NCBI GenBank assembly: GCA_003415625.1
Contig: PYIU01000002.1
Span: forward strand, 2,170,001 to 2,234,000
Source: Aquanectria penicillioides
Taxonomy: Eukaryota > Ascomycota > Sordariomycetes > Hypocreales > Nectriaceae
Direction of reading: 5' to 3'
DNA: 64,000 nt
Part shown: piece after piece, positions 11,350-22,677 of the stretch
Position numbering within the stretch: the first letter of the stretch is position 1
How the letters are laid out: every line of letters begins with the position of its first letter
Notes under the pieces: model-generated
What the model saw: the letters and a program-made list of their open reading frames with translations, nothing else
Told to the model about the DNA's origin: nothing
Databases searched by the model: none
Position numbers and translations under genes: made by a program

Positions 11350-13797
11350 ATGTCCGACTCTAGCTTGTCGGCCGATCCCCGCGATCGTGACCCCCGCGAT
11401 CGCGAACCGAAAGAGCGGGATCGAGACCGAGACCGAGATCGAGATCGAGATCGAGGGGATAGGGACCGAGACAGGGACGAGAGGCCAGCTCGAGAGGACA
11501 AGGTGGATAGAGCAGACAGGGAAGATCGAGCAGATCGTGCAGACAGAGCGGACCGGCCAGACAGAGCGGACAGAGCGGACAGAGCAGATCGTGCAGATAG
11601 GGCAGATCGTATGGATAGAGGAGACCGAGTGGATAGGGCAGACCGAACAGAGAGGGCAGAACGACTGGAAAGAGCGGACAGAGACAAAGATCGTGATAGA
11701 GATCGCGACAGGGACCGCGAGAACCATCACCCGCGCGATCACGCCCACCCGCGAGACAATGCTCATCCACGAGACAATGCTCACCCACGCGAAAACCACC
11801 ATCCTCGTGGGCGAGACCACCTTCGCAACAGGGATCATCTCCGTGAGGAGCCACCAGCCAAGAGAAACAGCATTAGCCGTTTCATTGGTTCCATCCGAGA
11901 AAGGCGCAACAAACTCCAAGACAAAGACAAAGACAAGGACAAGGACAGTTCTCTGCCCCCGATCCAGAGACGCTCTACTTCCGCAGTCAAGCAAAGCCCT
12001 GTCCCACGCATTCGAGACTGGCTCGAAGCCTGCAACGCCGACCACAACCATCACTGTGGCGTCTCTAGCGAGAAAGAGACAGCTACGTGGCATCCGATCT
12101 GGCTTATCGATGCCGTAGGGAGACGCCTTGTCAGAAGCTCTCCTAAAGACCGTTATGTAGCTCTTAGCTACGTTTGGGGGTCACCAAATCGCCGCAACGC
12201 GCCCCATGTCGTCACCCAGACGCTCAAGTCCAACCTTGCCGCTTTCCAAGATCAGCTGCCAGACAAGGACATGCCGCAGACATTTGTTGATGCCATGTGG
12301 GTGGCTAAGAAGCTAGGCCTTCGTTATGTTTGGATCGACAAGCTGTGCATCGTGCAGGATGACCCCGAAGATATGGACAACAACGTCAAGCACATGGCAT
12401 ATGTGTTTGCCAACGCCTATCTCACCTTTGTCGCTGGCGATGGCGATGCCTACTCAGGGTTATCATCCCTTATTTCGCACAAGTCAGTTCGAAATATTCG
12501 AAATGGTCCTCGCAGTCCACAGGACTTGATTCTGGCATCCAAATGGAACACCCGAGGTTGGACCATGGTGGAACGCATGTATTCTCGGCGTTGCGTCTTC
12601 TTCTTTGAAGATTCCGTCTGCTGGGAGTGTCACTGCGAGAGCTGGACGGGAAATCCCACAAGTGTGATGAAAAAGATCCGTGGCAACCGACATGAATGCA
12701 TCAATGCCATCCCTGATGCCGCCTTTGCCTACCACCATCCGCCTTGGCCTGATCTGGACGAATATGCGCGCATTGTCATGGACTACAGCTCCCGAAGACT
12801 GACTCTGGTTGACGATAGCCTCCGCGCTTTCTCAGGAATCACTCAGGTCCTTTCTCGGACGTATCCTGGTGGCTTCATTTATGGCATGCCTATCATGTTC
12901 CTGGACATTGCGCTGCTCTGGCGGCCTCATGCCTCAACTAGACGGAGAGCCCTCTCGCGCCCACCATTTTTGCCTTCGTGGTCTTGGATGGGCTGGTGGT
13001 TTGACGACGTCCCAGTGGATTTGACTCTTTGGAGGGCGGCCGCCGACTACATTGAAGACGCAAAGCCCATCGGGAGACGTGGCCAGGAATCGAAGAGGTT
13101 CCGGCCGCCCCATGGCTTCCGCGTCCGACCAACCGTGACGTGGAGCATCACGGACAGAACCAACACCGCGCCATTGGACAATACGGGTCTTCAGTTCAGC
13201 GACATGCGAGGACGACGAGGCCCCAGTCACGAGCTGCCCCCAGGATGGAAGCGCAGTGGATCTTTCTTTATGCACGACAGTGACGACGAGACCCTCTTCA
13301 AATACCCTATTCCGGTCGAGGATCCCCCCGAAGCCGGCGAGTTTGAGCCTCCACCTCGGGAGCAGGCACTCCCCGGTCCCCTGCTGTCATTCCGCACGAC
13401 CACAGGATTCTTTGAGGTTGAATACTTCTCAACGCTGGCACACCGTGATCGACCAAACCCCCCTGTCGCGATTGGCAATATCTGGGCCAAGGGAGACCGG
13501 TGGATTGGGCAATTCCGCTCGCACGACGCCTGGCTCGGCGTGCAGTCGTCCAACTACGACGGCGAGGAGAAGCTCGAGTTCATTGCCATTTCAACCGCTA
13601 CGGAGCGGCGCGGCTCTCACGTCTTCGACTCGGAGCGCATCGACGAGTTGTTGGAACAGAGTGACACATTCAACATCGTCAACGTCCTGTGGATCGAGCG
13701 CATCGGCGAGGTTTCTTTCCGCCGCGGCATCGGACACATCCTGCAAAAGGCGTGGGATGCGACGGCCAAGGACGAGGTGAGCATTCTTCTTGGGTAG
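11350..13797 (+). CDS. HET-domain (heterokaryon incompatibility) protein with an Arg/Asp-rich N-terminus
   Basis: This is an intronless 815-residue protein. Residues about 10-150 are almost pure charge-alternating sequence: RD repeats, then many ADR triplets, RDRDRDR and a His/Pro-rich HPRDNAHPRDNAHPRE segment, and later a KDKDKDKD block near 195. A short C/H segment (WLEACNADHNHHCG) precedes the HET core (PF06985 type), with hallmark motifs RYVALSYVWG (about 268), RYVWIDKLCIVQDD (about 325) and RGWTMVERMYSRRCVFF (about 402). HET proteins mediate non-self recognition and regulated cell death; this copy has no recognisable NACHT or repeat module. The C-terminal half (400-815) is typical of long single HET proteins. 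Start: CACCATGTCC, the first Met in frame. The repeats create long antisense ORFs that I regard as artefacts. Confidence 0.9.
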   Translation: MSDSSLSADPRDRDPRDREPKERDRDRDRDRDRDRGDRDRDRDERPAREDKVDRADREDRADRADRADRPDRADRADRADRADRADRMDRGDRVDRADRTERAERLERADRDKDRDRDRDRDRENHHPRDHAHPRDNAHPRDNAHPRENHHPRGRDHLRNRDHLREEPPAKRNSISRFIGSIRERRNKLQDKDKDKDKDSSLPPIQRRSTSAVKQSPVPRIRDWLEACNADHNHHCGVSSEKETATWHPIWLIDAVGRRLVRSSPKDRYVALSYVWGSPNRRNAPHVVTQTLKSNLAAFQDQLPDKDMPQTFVDAMWVAKKLGLRYVWIDKLCIVQDDPEDMDNNVKHMAYVFANAYLTFVAGDGDAYSGLSSLISHKSVRNIRNGPRSPQDLILASKWNTRGWTMVERMYSRRCVFFFEDSVCWECHCESWTGNPTSVMKKIRGNRHECINAIPDAAFAYHHPPWPDLDEYARIVMDYSSRRLTLVDDSLRAFSGITQVLSRTYPGGFIYGMPIMFLDIALLWRPHASTRRRALSRPPFLPSWSWMGWWFDDVPVDLTLWRAAADYIEDAKPIGRRGQESKRFRPPHGFRVRPTVTWSITDRTNTAPLDNTGLQFSDMRGRRGPSHELPPGWKRSGSFFMHDSDDETLFKYPIPVEDPPEAGEFEPPPREQALPGPLLSFRTTTGFFEVEYFSTLAHRDRPNPPVAIGNIWAKGDRWIGQFRSHDAWLGVQSSNYDGEEKLEFIAISTATERRGSHVFDSERIDELLEQSDTFNIVNVLWIERIGEVSFRRGIGHILQKAWDATAKDEVSILLG
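11380..11800 (+). repeat. Coding tandem repeats for RD/ADR/HPRD units
   Basis: Degenerate short tandem repeats lie inside the HET gene: GAGACCGAGATCGA-type units, then about a dozen copies of a 9-bp GCAGACAGA-like unit (ADR), then 15-18 bp CACCCACGCGA-like units (HPRDNA). All units are multiples of three, so copy-number change would keep the frame. Confidence 0.8.
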
Positions 13798-14128
13798 GCA
13801 GGCTTGCTTAGCGAGGTGTTGCGAGGCGTTTGGAGTTGTTCTCGACGAAGTTGTATTTCAATTCGGTGGAACTGGATGCATTTACCACTTATGTGTGTTT
13901 ATGCGTCTCTATGAATGTCGCCCTTTCATCAAATCGTGATTTACTTACCTTAGCTAAAATATTCACACTTTTCCCATCCGTCGCCATTATTCCCTATATC
14001 TTGTTCCGTTGAAATTTCGATCATCAATCGCCCGAGTTCATCCATGAGAAGCTGGTTCAGGCTTCAAATCTTCCTCAGTCGATACTGGGTTTTGACCCCG
14101 GACGGTACCTCTATCTCAACAACCAACG
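13798..14128. other. Short intergenic region (HET 3' flank)
   Basis: This 331-bp gap lies between the HET stop and the stop side of the methyltransferase relic. Nothing beyond presumptive 3' UTR sequence is seen. Confidence 0.5.
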
Positions 14129-15090
14129 TTAATCTAAGAAGTGACACAAGATAGCTTGCGCCTCGATATAGGAATGGATTGACTTGTCGTGGATCGACTT
14201 GCAGGTTTTTGCAATGAATGCCTGCACTTTAGCGTATTCCCAGCCCATGACACTAGTCAGGAGGAATAAAACATAGCCTTCAAGGCTTTGATCGGTGACG
14301 AGCAGATTGTATTGGTCAAACTCTTTCCGCTTGGAATCGGCAGGCCACCCTCCTACTGGCAGCTTAAAGTGGTGGTTATCAATCATCCCAAATCCTGCAT
14401 CTTTGAACCATTTAAAGTTGCGGCCGCCCTCGATGATGCGGAAAGCTGGACCCATCTTCTCACCGGCCTCCTGGAATAGCGCACCCCAGCCATTTAACGG
14501 GGAATCTTTGGGTATGGTATCGTCGTCGGCGAGAACGTCGATGGAGTAATCTTGGTGCTCAAACCAGCCGCCAGGCTTTGGGCAACGGTAAACTTCATTG
14601 TACAAGGCTGACCAATCCTGGATAGATCCCATTAAACACCGAATATGGACATAGTCGAAATGATTGTCGGGGTATGGCCAAGTGAGCTGGGCATCGTCCA
14701 GCTCAAATTTACAGTTTGCCGGGACCTAGCCACGTTAGAGATTGGTTGAAAAGAATCAAGACTGCAAATATGAGGGAAATGAAAGAAACAAAATACCCAG
14801 GCTGGTTGAATTGGTGATAGATCAGTGCCAATCACCTCTGCAGAGGGAAACTGGTCGGCAAAGTCGCTAGAGCTCTCAGCGTTGCACTTGGCAAACGAGG
14901 TCCAGATGCAACAGAGCCATTATTCCATATTACCCAACCAGCAACCAGTGCGTGATCTTGCTGCCGTATTCATTCAGCTTAGGGTTTTGAACCAGGGGAG
15001 GCATATACTTTTGAGGAAACTGCGCAACGCTGCCTCATGTGCCAAATAGGTGCGAATGCATGTCCTATTCCGGCAATCATCATACCATGC
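14129..15090 (-). pseudogene. LaeA/UMTA-like SAM methyltransferase, decayed in its 5' part
   Basis: The 3' portion is a clear class I SAM-dependent methyltransferase of the fungal LaeA-like type: AEVIGTDLSPIQPAW, then VPANCKFELDDAQLTWPY, FDYVHIRCLMGSIQDW, LYNEVYRCPKPGGWFEHQD, joined across a 71-bp intron (14726-14796). Upstream the family should show a glycine-rich SAM loop (GTGTGIW) just before DFADQFPSAEV. At about 14850-14920 that segment instead reads IWTSFAKCNAESSSDFADQF, and farther upstream only scattered, frame-shifting hints remain (RTYLAHEAALRSF; YMPPLVQNPKLNEYG) with stops between them. The C-terminus (SYIEAQAILCHFLD) also stops shorter than usual. Without motif I the product could not bind SAM, so I call it a relic. 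Assembly errors could account for some breaks but not for loss of the loop. Confidence 0.65.
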
Positions 15091-18000
15091 TTCGTGTCTG
15101 CGGAACCAGGGTAGGCCGGCCACATATTAGATACGCAAGAAAACTAGCATCAATTCTACAAACAGCCATATCGAGAAGCTTGGAGTTGATTATGACCTCT
15201 AGGCGTTCTGGGATCTACCAGTTGAGCTTGAAGACGGGAGCTCCCGTGACTGGCGCAGCGTCATCAGCAACGCTTGTCGGGAGAGCTAGTAACGGCCCAA
15301 GGCGGTCTCCGCTAGAGATGATGTCGATCCTTGTTGGTTCTATTGCCGAGTACGGATGTTCAGCATGTTGTTGGTTTTCAGGTAGCGAGCGGAGAACACC
15401 AAGTCTTCGCAACAAGAAATATCCTAGGTGAGACGATGCGTGCTTGACGCGGGGCGGTGGCTTTGCCATGCTTTCGCAAATAGATAATGTTTACGATAGC
15501 TATCGGTAAAATCGTCCGATTAGAGTCAACTAATAAAATTACACGAAACTCATCTGATTTCTAAACTCTTGATACGTTTTCTGTTAGAGCTTCGCATCGC
15601 TAGGCACCGGTACTTAAATGTCATATTGTGCAGTACCAAGGACGGTTTATGCAGATACTTTGAAGCTCAGCTCCGCTCAAAGTACCGGTGATTTCATCGA
15701 GATTTGTAACGTGTAAAGCCATATCTATCCCCAAGCCACATTCTCTATGCCTATATCTTCCACTGTTCTTCTACGAGACGCCGCATCATAAACCCAAGTC
15801 TCAATTATGCAATCTCCGTTGGGCATCGAAAGAGTAGCCTGGCGTTTCAATCAGCAAAACATATGATGGAAAGCTCAAAGAATCGGGCCAAAGAAGCTAC
15901 GAATCTACTTCACACATTTCTTATTCTCAATTTTCTAGAATGCGTTACCAAAACGTCCAAGTCAAGGGCTGAAAGCCAGAGTTTTGAACCGGGAGGTAAG
16001 CTAAGCGCTCGAGGCGTCACTCCGATACTACGCTGCACACACTGTCAACACGATGCGTTATTTTTTCTTTAATAAATCTGCTTTGTTTTGTTGTTTCAAC
16101 TCCGATACAGAACTAGATGGTATCTTCCTCTATCGCTTCCCCCTTATCGCAGTTCGAGAGTCACAAAAAGGCAAAGTCCCGATTCCTGGTGATACTGGCA
16201 TAGTTCCATAAAGGCCTCATTCGGCAAGCATTGATATCTCAAGACAATAGATTCATCTCATTGATTTAGTCATTCATGAGGTTGACGTCATTTATTTGTT
16301 GCACAACCAAGGTATAGAGCTTGAAATAGTGACTGTGCACTATGATGACATGATATCCCCATCCTTAAGTGGGTGGAAACGGAGCGGAGATCTTGTCCCC
16401 CAAGTTTTCCAATTGAAAGCAGGCCGGTCATGGTTAGCCCAAAGGATGACGTCTGCGTTCCTTGTCTAGGCATGAGAAGCACGAAGTTCGGTGTAGGGTA
16501 GGGGTAGTTGAAGGATCAGAATGACGATGATATTGCACACCCTTCCTTGCACACCTCTTGTCCCAATACATCAACATGTCCGTGATTCCAAATACTCCCC
16601 CGCGTTGGCGTTACTGTAAACCATTACGTATGTCATCCCACGTCGTCCCCTCATCTGGTTGAAGAATGTCGACCAGTGGTTCGTTTGGACAGGGCCTTGG
16701 CTACTCCTTGGTTGGGAGCTCCTCGCTACTAGCCTTGCGGTGTCGGTTGATGGATTGCTGACCAGTGCGGAAGGTCTCTCTCGTTTCTATCGTCCCATCA
16801 CATCCGGCAAATCGTCGAATGGAGGCTTCAATAAACCTTACACCCTTGTTCGCGGATAATTTACGTCTGCCATAGGCTTGCGTCATGGGTCTCATCTGGG
16901 GAGCCTTTGCTCCCCTGAGCCAATCTCGGCGGCCGCTGGTTCCGCTTCGACTCCAGTTATTGTTGGCGTTTTGAGTCCGGATCGACCGGGGTCGACTCTT
17001 GATTCCACATCATATCCCATCCTCGACGTCGAAGAACCCGGGCGACGTCCCCAGGTGAGGCACAAGTTTGGTTCCTCCAATATGAAATTTTGGGGCAGGA
17101 TTTCCGTCTTGGAAAAGTGCGATAGATTTGGAATCCTATTCGGATCGACTGTGCCGATTCCCGTGGCTCCGGGTCAGCTTATACGCCGCGGTGCCATCGT
17201 GGCCGCGCCGTGGATTCTGCAGCGGCGTCAAGGTCCTGCACGCGGGACCCGTCTTTGGGGATGACACTACGCGGGCAGACTCTTTGACCTGCGGACGCAA
17301 GCCTCTCTGACCGCATGGAAATCCTACTCCGCCGTAGCCAACGCTTGGCGAGCGATGACCTTCGATCTCGGGGGCATCGTCGGGCCAAGACAATAGTCTC
17401 GACAGATCATGAGACTTCTCTCCACAACTGCACTTCACCCATGTCGGTTCAACGCTTTCCCCTTCATCAGACGATACAAGCTCTCGTCCTCGATAGTCGA
17501 AAAACCTCCCCTAAATAGAGCCACGTTCTTCCATGGATTCTATTCATATCGTCTCGCAGCACCAAGGCCTCTGAGCAAAAAGCATCGACCAATGGGATCG
17601 TCCCGGGACGCCAACGGCACGCCTTGCAAGCGCCCTCGAGTGACAAGGCCTGCATTTCGGCACATCACTGCAGCCCAAGACACCCCGGACGACGCTCTCC
17701 CCACCTACTGCCTCATGTTTGCAACCAGGGTTTGTTGATTGGACGCCCCGGTGCTTGCCCAACCTGGGCCATGTCCACTGCCGATCGTTGGTTTTCAAGC
17801 TTATGTTGCTCCGTCATCTACTTCCGTCATGGATCGTGGCTCATGGCACATTACATCCCGCTGTTACTTTGCCTCGAGGACGTCGGGACGTGCCGTATTT
17901 GCCGGTCTCACAAAAAGAAAAGAAGTTGAAAAAAAAAGAAAAAAAAAGAAAAAAGAAGAAAACCCCTCTCCCGTTCAACATGTCTTTTAACTTCTCGTAT

Positions 18001-18655
18001 CCTTGCACCATGGTAACGTTTGTCAAGTTCACGGGAGCTTTGACGTTACACCACCTACATCGTTCCTAGTCACGGATCCGAATTATCACGCCCACAGGAC
18101 TAATGCTGGATGCCTGCAAAAGCACAAATGTAATCGGTATCCCAATGCGTGATCCACTGGGTTATGGCCAGTTTTGTTCCTGATCGTTCCACATAAGCAA
18201 GCAAGCAAGCAGGGGTGAATGGATGTTTGCTTCGGTGACATGTAGGCTCAAGATGATATCGCAAACATGGGGTCTCGACGCAGCCAAGGCGTAAAGTGGT
18301 CTGGTTTAAATCACTCAGCCCAGGATACGTGCGTTTCTACGCAACATAGCCCTGAGTACATGACCGGTAATGGCATGTGTAGCACTGCAGTCGTGATGTA
18401 GCGATCTCCCGAAAACCTGGGCCTGCAGCAATTCTTGTCTGCGTATCCATTGCCCCCCTCTTGCGTGGCCCTCCGGCTTAGTCTATTGGATGAATCCCGC
18501 CCTTGGGGTGTCAAAAGCTTGTCTACTACAACTTGGAAAAGTATAAGAAGACCTGGAGAGGTCTATTGTTCAACGAGCTACATGGGCTTGACATCTGCAA
18601 GATCCATCTGGGAGCTTGTAATAGCATATTTGCCTCTTGAACTCATATTGAAGTC
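15091..18655. other. Gene-poor region upstream of the catalase gene
   Basis: This 3.5-kb stretch has no recognised gene. It contains a foldback repeat (annotated separately) and a purine tract with poly-A at 17917-17965. An ORF at 15215-15469 on the minus strand (start MAKPPPRVKHASSH) could be a lost first exon of the methyltransferase, but no similarity supports that. A TATAAG at about 18542 lies about 110 bp before the catalase start. Confidence 0.5.
15605..15690. repeat. 86-bp foldback (inverted repeat) with nested palindrome
   Basis: Outer arms CACCGGTACTT (15605-15615) and AAGTACCGGTG (15680-15690) are perfect inverted repeats of 11 bp. Inside the right half a second palindrome pairs CTTTGA (15658-15663) with TCAAAG (15677-15682). 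No clear target-site duplication is visible. It may be a small MITE remnant or another hairpin-forming repeat. Confidence 0.6.
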
Positions 18656-21057
18656 ATGGTTTGCCCTACTCTTCTCATTGCCTCACTTGGCTTGGCTGGT
18701 CTGACAGCTGGCCAATGCCCCTATGCTGACCCAGCTCGTCTGGCAGCCAGGGACGACGATGGATCTCGCAATCATGTGACCGAATTTGAAGTTGATGACA
18801 GTGAAGGGTACCTGAGCTCCGATGTTGGCGGCCCCTTTGAAGACCAGGAGAGTCTCAAGGCTGGGGAACGAGGTCCTACCTTGCTGGAGGATTTCATCTT
18901 TCGCCAGAAGATCACTCACTTCGACCACGAGCGAGTATGTTGCCCTACACCGGGAGAGAATGTCGTGATACTGACGATCCTCTGCAGGTTCCCGAGCGAG
19001 CCGTCCATGCTCGAGGTGCTGGTGCCTATGGGACCTTTACTAGTTATGGCGATTACAGTAACATCACTGCAGCATCGTTCCTTGGCTCCAAGGGCAAAAC
19101 GACGCCGACGTTTGTGCGTTTCTCAACAGTTGCTGGGTCGAGGGGCAGTGCCGATACAGCCCGTGATGTTCACGGATTTGCCACCCGATTGTGAGTAGGG
19201 ATCCTTGTTTGTGTGACAATCATTGCGCTCACAGCCCTAGCTACACCGACGAAGGCAACTTTGACATCGTTGGAAACAACATTCCTGTCTTCTTCATCCA
19301 GGATGCTATCCAATTCCCTGACCTGATCCACTCTGTCAAGCCCTCTCCAGACAATGAGATCCCGCAGGCTGCCACAGCCCACGATTCGGCGTGGGACTTT
19401 TTCAGTCAGCAGACAACAACTCTGCACACTCTGTTCTGGGCCATGGCTGGAAATGGCATCCCTCGAAGCTTTCGACACATGGTAAGGCCATATTCGCCCA
19501 ACGTCAATTCTGGGGCTGACGCGTTTAGGATGGATTTGGTGTGCACACTTTCCGCCTGGTTACCGACAATGGGGACTCCAAGTTTGTCAAATGGCACTGG
19601 AAGACAAAACAGGGCAAGGCTAGTCTCGTGTGGGATGAAGCGCAGCACATTGCCGGTAAGAACGCCGACTACCACCGAGATGACCTCTGGAAAGCCATTG
19701 AGTCTGGCAACGGCCCCGAGTGGGAGCTTTGTGCTCAAATCTTCGATGAGGACCTCGCCCTCTCCTTCGGCTTCGACGTGCTCGACCCAACCAAGATTAT
19801 CCCCGAAGAATATGTACCTCTGCAGAAGCTTGGAGTTATGAAACTAGATACCAACCCCGTCAACTACTTTGCGGAGACTGAACAGATCATGGCATGTATT
19901 CCCTCGTCGGAGATTAATTTGCATCAACCTGACTAACAAAATCCTAGTTTCAACCTGGCCACATTGTTCGTGGCATCGACTTCACGGAAGATCCTCTGCT
20001 GCAAGGTCGCATTTTCTCGTATCTCGATACCCAGCTCAACCGCCATGGAGGTCCCAACTTTGAGCAACTTCCAATCAACCGGCCAATCTCTGTCATCCAC
20101 AACAACAACCGAGATGGAGCTGCCCAGAACTTTATTCACAAGAACACGGCACCCTGTAAGAACTCAGCGATTGCACAAACATTTGCGATGGCGATACTGA
20201 CACATATTCCTAGACACCCCCAACACCCTGAACAAGGGATTTCCCAAACAAGCCAACCAGACTCAGGGCAAGGGCTTTTTTACTGCCCCTGACCGTAAAG
20301 TGTCCGGGAGCCTCCTGCGCGTTAGACCCTCAACCTTTTCGGACCACTGGAGCCAACCTCGTCTGTTCTACAACTCTCTCACCAAGGTGGAGCAGCAATT
20401 CCTCATCAACGCAATTCGCTTCGAGACTAGCCACCTACAGTCCGAGGATGTCAAGAAGAACGTTCTCACGCAGCTGAACAAGGTCAGCCACGACATTGCC
20501 GTCAGAGTGAGCAAGGTCTTGGGCCTGACTGCCCCTGCGGCTGACTCGACGTATTACCACGACAACACCACCATTGGAATCTCCATCTTCGGAACTAAGC
20601 TGCCTACTATTGTGACCCTGACGGTTGGCATTCTTGCTAGCTCCGAGTCAAACTCGTCATCAATCGTGCAGGCCAAGGAACTTCGGAAATCTCTTGAGAA
20701 ACTGGGCCTGGTTGTCACTATAGTGGGAGAGATTCTGTCCAGCGATGTGGGTGCCACTTACTCCGCGGCCGAGGCTACGGGCTTTGACGCCATCGTGGTC
20801 ACAGCCGGAGCGGAGTCACTCTTCGAGACGAAGTCGACACTGTTCCCTCCCGGCAAGCCGGCCCAGATCGTCCTTGACGCTTACAACTGGGCAAGCCAAT
20901 TGGATTCTTGGGGACAGCCAAGTCGGCGGCGGGCAAGGTGAGTGTGAGCAAGGGAGATGGAGTCTACTTTGAGACGGGTGTAGACGCCATGGTGACGGAC
21001 CTTCAGGAGGGCCTCGCAACGTTTAGGTTCATGGACCGATTCCCAGTGGATGAGTAA
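18656..21057 (+). CDS. catB: Secreted large-subunit catalase (CatB/CAT-3 type), one-base frameshift near the 3' end
   Basis: This is a haem catalase that removes H2O2, exported to wall or medium. There are six exons: 18656-18934, 18988-19190, 19241-19481, 19529-19891, 19948-20155 and 20214-21057. A signal peptide ([19 protein letters not shown]) is followed by QCPYAD. Core features are the distal His in [34 protein letters not shown], the distal Asn in [10 protein letters not shown], and the proximal Tyr in [16 protein letters not shown]. The C-terminal flavodoxin/amidotransferase-like domain is present ([25 protein letters not shown]). Intron 4 (19892-19947) is GC-AG: GCATGT donor, CTGACTAAC branch. 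At 20889-20891 (TGGGCAAG) the frame breaks. One more G would restore the family sequence [18 protein letters not shown] and carry the frame to the stop at 21055 (712 residues). As given, the ORF ends at 20941, about 40 residues early. This is most likely a sequencing error. Confidence 0.92.
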
Positions 21058-22677
21058 ATTGACAATGCAAAGGTTGTTGTTATTTGTTGCGTATTTATTC
21101 TTACCTTGAGCCACGCTGCGTGGCTTGAGGCTGTTTACATAGTTTAAGCTGAATGATGAATTTTGATGCCATGCAGCAGCTCTTTCTTACGTAGCATTGT
21201 TTGGTTAATTTGGGATCCCTCTGTGCTCCATCTACAAAACCTATATATATATATATATCTCCAAACTGGGTTCCCATCCTCACAGTAGAAAGCCGTTTGT
21301 ATAAAGACTGCACGACATACTTGCATTGCATAGCTCGTCCATCACGTGGAGGTCGCAGAATGGGCCTCGCGGAACATTCCCCGTTTGGACGAGAGAGGCT
21401 TTAGGCTGTGTCCACACAGTGGAGCTGAGTAAAAAAGCGTCTTAGAAAATATGCTGTCTGGAGAGGAGATTTGGATGAAATAAATGGCGAGGATTTTTCG
21501 CAAAGCCTGGCTTGTGGAACACGGACGCCGGAAGGATGGCATCCGCTACGACGTCGTTGGGTGTGCGTGTGTGTGTGGCATCAACTGCGGCAGCGGAAAC
21601 GCCGTGTAACCTGCGTCGGCAAGGGCCAACGGCGACGCGGCAGATGAATGCTGCTGCTACTACGGCTAAGTGCTGAGACGCGGTTTTCCCGAAAGGTACG
21701 ACGACGGAGATTTAAGCCTGTAGGTCATGAAACAAGGTTGGGATAGGGGGCCGCAGGGCATGTGTTGTTTTGGAGAGAAGGCCGCAGTGACAGGAGACAG
21801 AGCGAGACACGTCAGTTGGGGTGAAGTAGTACGCAGGTACGCAACACATGCCGTCAATGCCTCTACTCTACCGGCACTCGAGCGAGCATCGGCGGCGGAG
21901 CAGCTGGGAGAGAGAGAACAGTGCGCTCCTCAGCGCCTCAGTGGCTTTCAGGGAGTCCCAGCAGAGGGTTTGCCTCTGGCGGGCCGTTGATTTAGCGTCC
22001 CCGCAGCGCTGGGCCCCTAGCCAACCAGCTGGCTGGCCCGCCTGACGCTGGCACATGAGCCTTATTTCGAGGCATGATGCTCCCTTGAGGCAGCCCGCCA
22101 AACCCGCCGCCGCCGCCGGGCAAACGCCATGCACCATGGCCGTCCGACCCCGGACCTGGCGCGCTATCTCTCGGCAATCAATCAATCAGTCAGTCAGTCA
22201 ATCAATCTATCTGTCAACCAACTGATCCTCGCGTGCACACACAAGTCACAGCTCCAGCTCCAGCTCCGGCTCGGACATCGTGCCACATCGTCATCGCCCT
22301 CTGCTCCCGCTCCCCCACGAAATCCACCACACCTGCCTCCCGTGCGTGTCCCCCCCCCCCCCAACCCCTCCCGCCAACGACGACGCCTGCATTACGAAGG
22401 TCAATCACCAACTCTCGGAGCACCGGCCAGGCGACAGCGTCCGCAGGCAGCCCACGAGTCCGCTCGATTGAGACCAGCCTGCCTCGCCTCCGTCCTCCAT
22501 CCATGGCGTAGACGGGTGCTCTCCTCTATAAACCATCTCCTGGAGCCGTCCTGCTGGTTCGCTGGCCGATCGTTGCCCAACCACAAAACTCGACGCCTTG
22601 AGCGCACGTGCAGCATCTACGCAAGCCCTTCGCTGCCCTCCAACGAGTCGACGACTACACACCGACAAGACAACATC
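21058..22677. other. Intergenic region between catalase and ENT transporter
   Basis: No gene was recognised. It contains a (TA)n microsatellite at about 21242-21258, a C13 run at 22350-22362 and, in the last about 500 bp, the pyrimidine-rich leader of the transporter gene. Confidence 0.55.

Noticed and set aside
11197..12093. Long antisense ORFs across the HET N-terminus (including Ser/Leu-rich 11343-11687)
   Set aside because: They arise from the repetitive RD-coding DNA read on the other strand; composition follows the repeat and no start context or conservation supports them.
8088..15090. Secondary-metabolite gene cluster (oxygenase plus LaeA-like methyltransferase)
   Set aside because: There is no PKS, NRPS, terpene or RiPP core gene, transporter or pathway regulator between them, and the methyltransferase is decayed.
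17409..18069. Overlapping ORFs of 100-116 codons upstream of catalase
   Set aside because: No motif of transcription factors or enzymes could be identified and frames compete; kept as intergenic.
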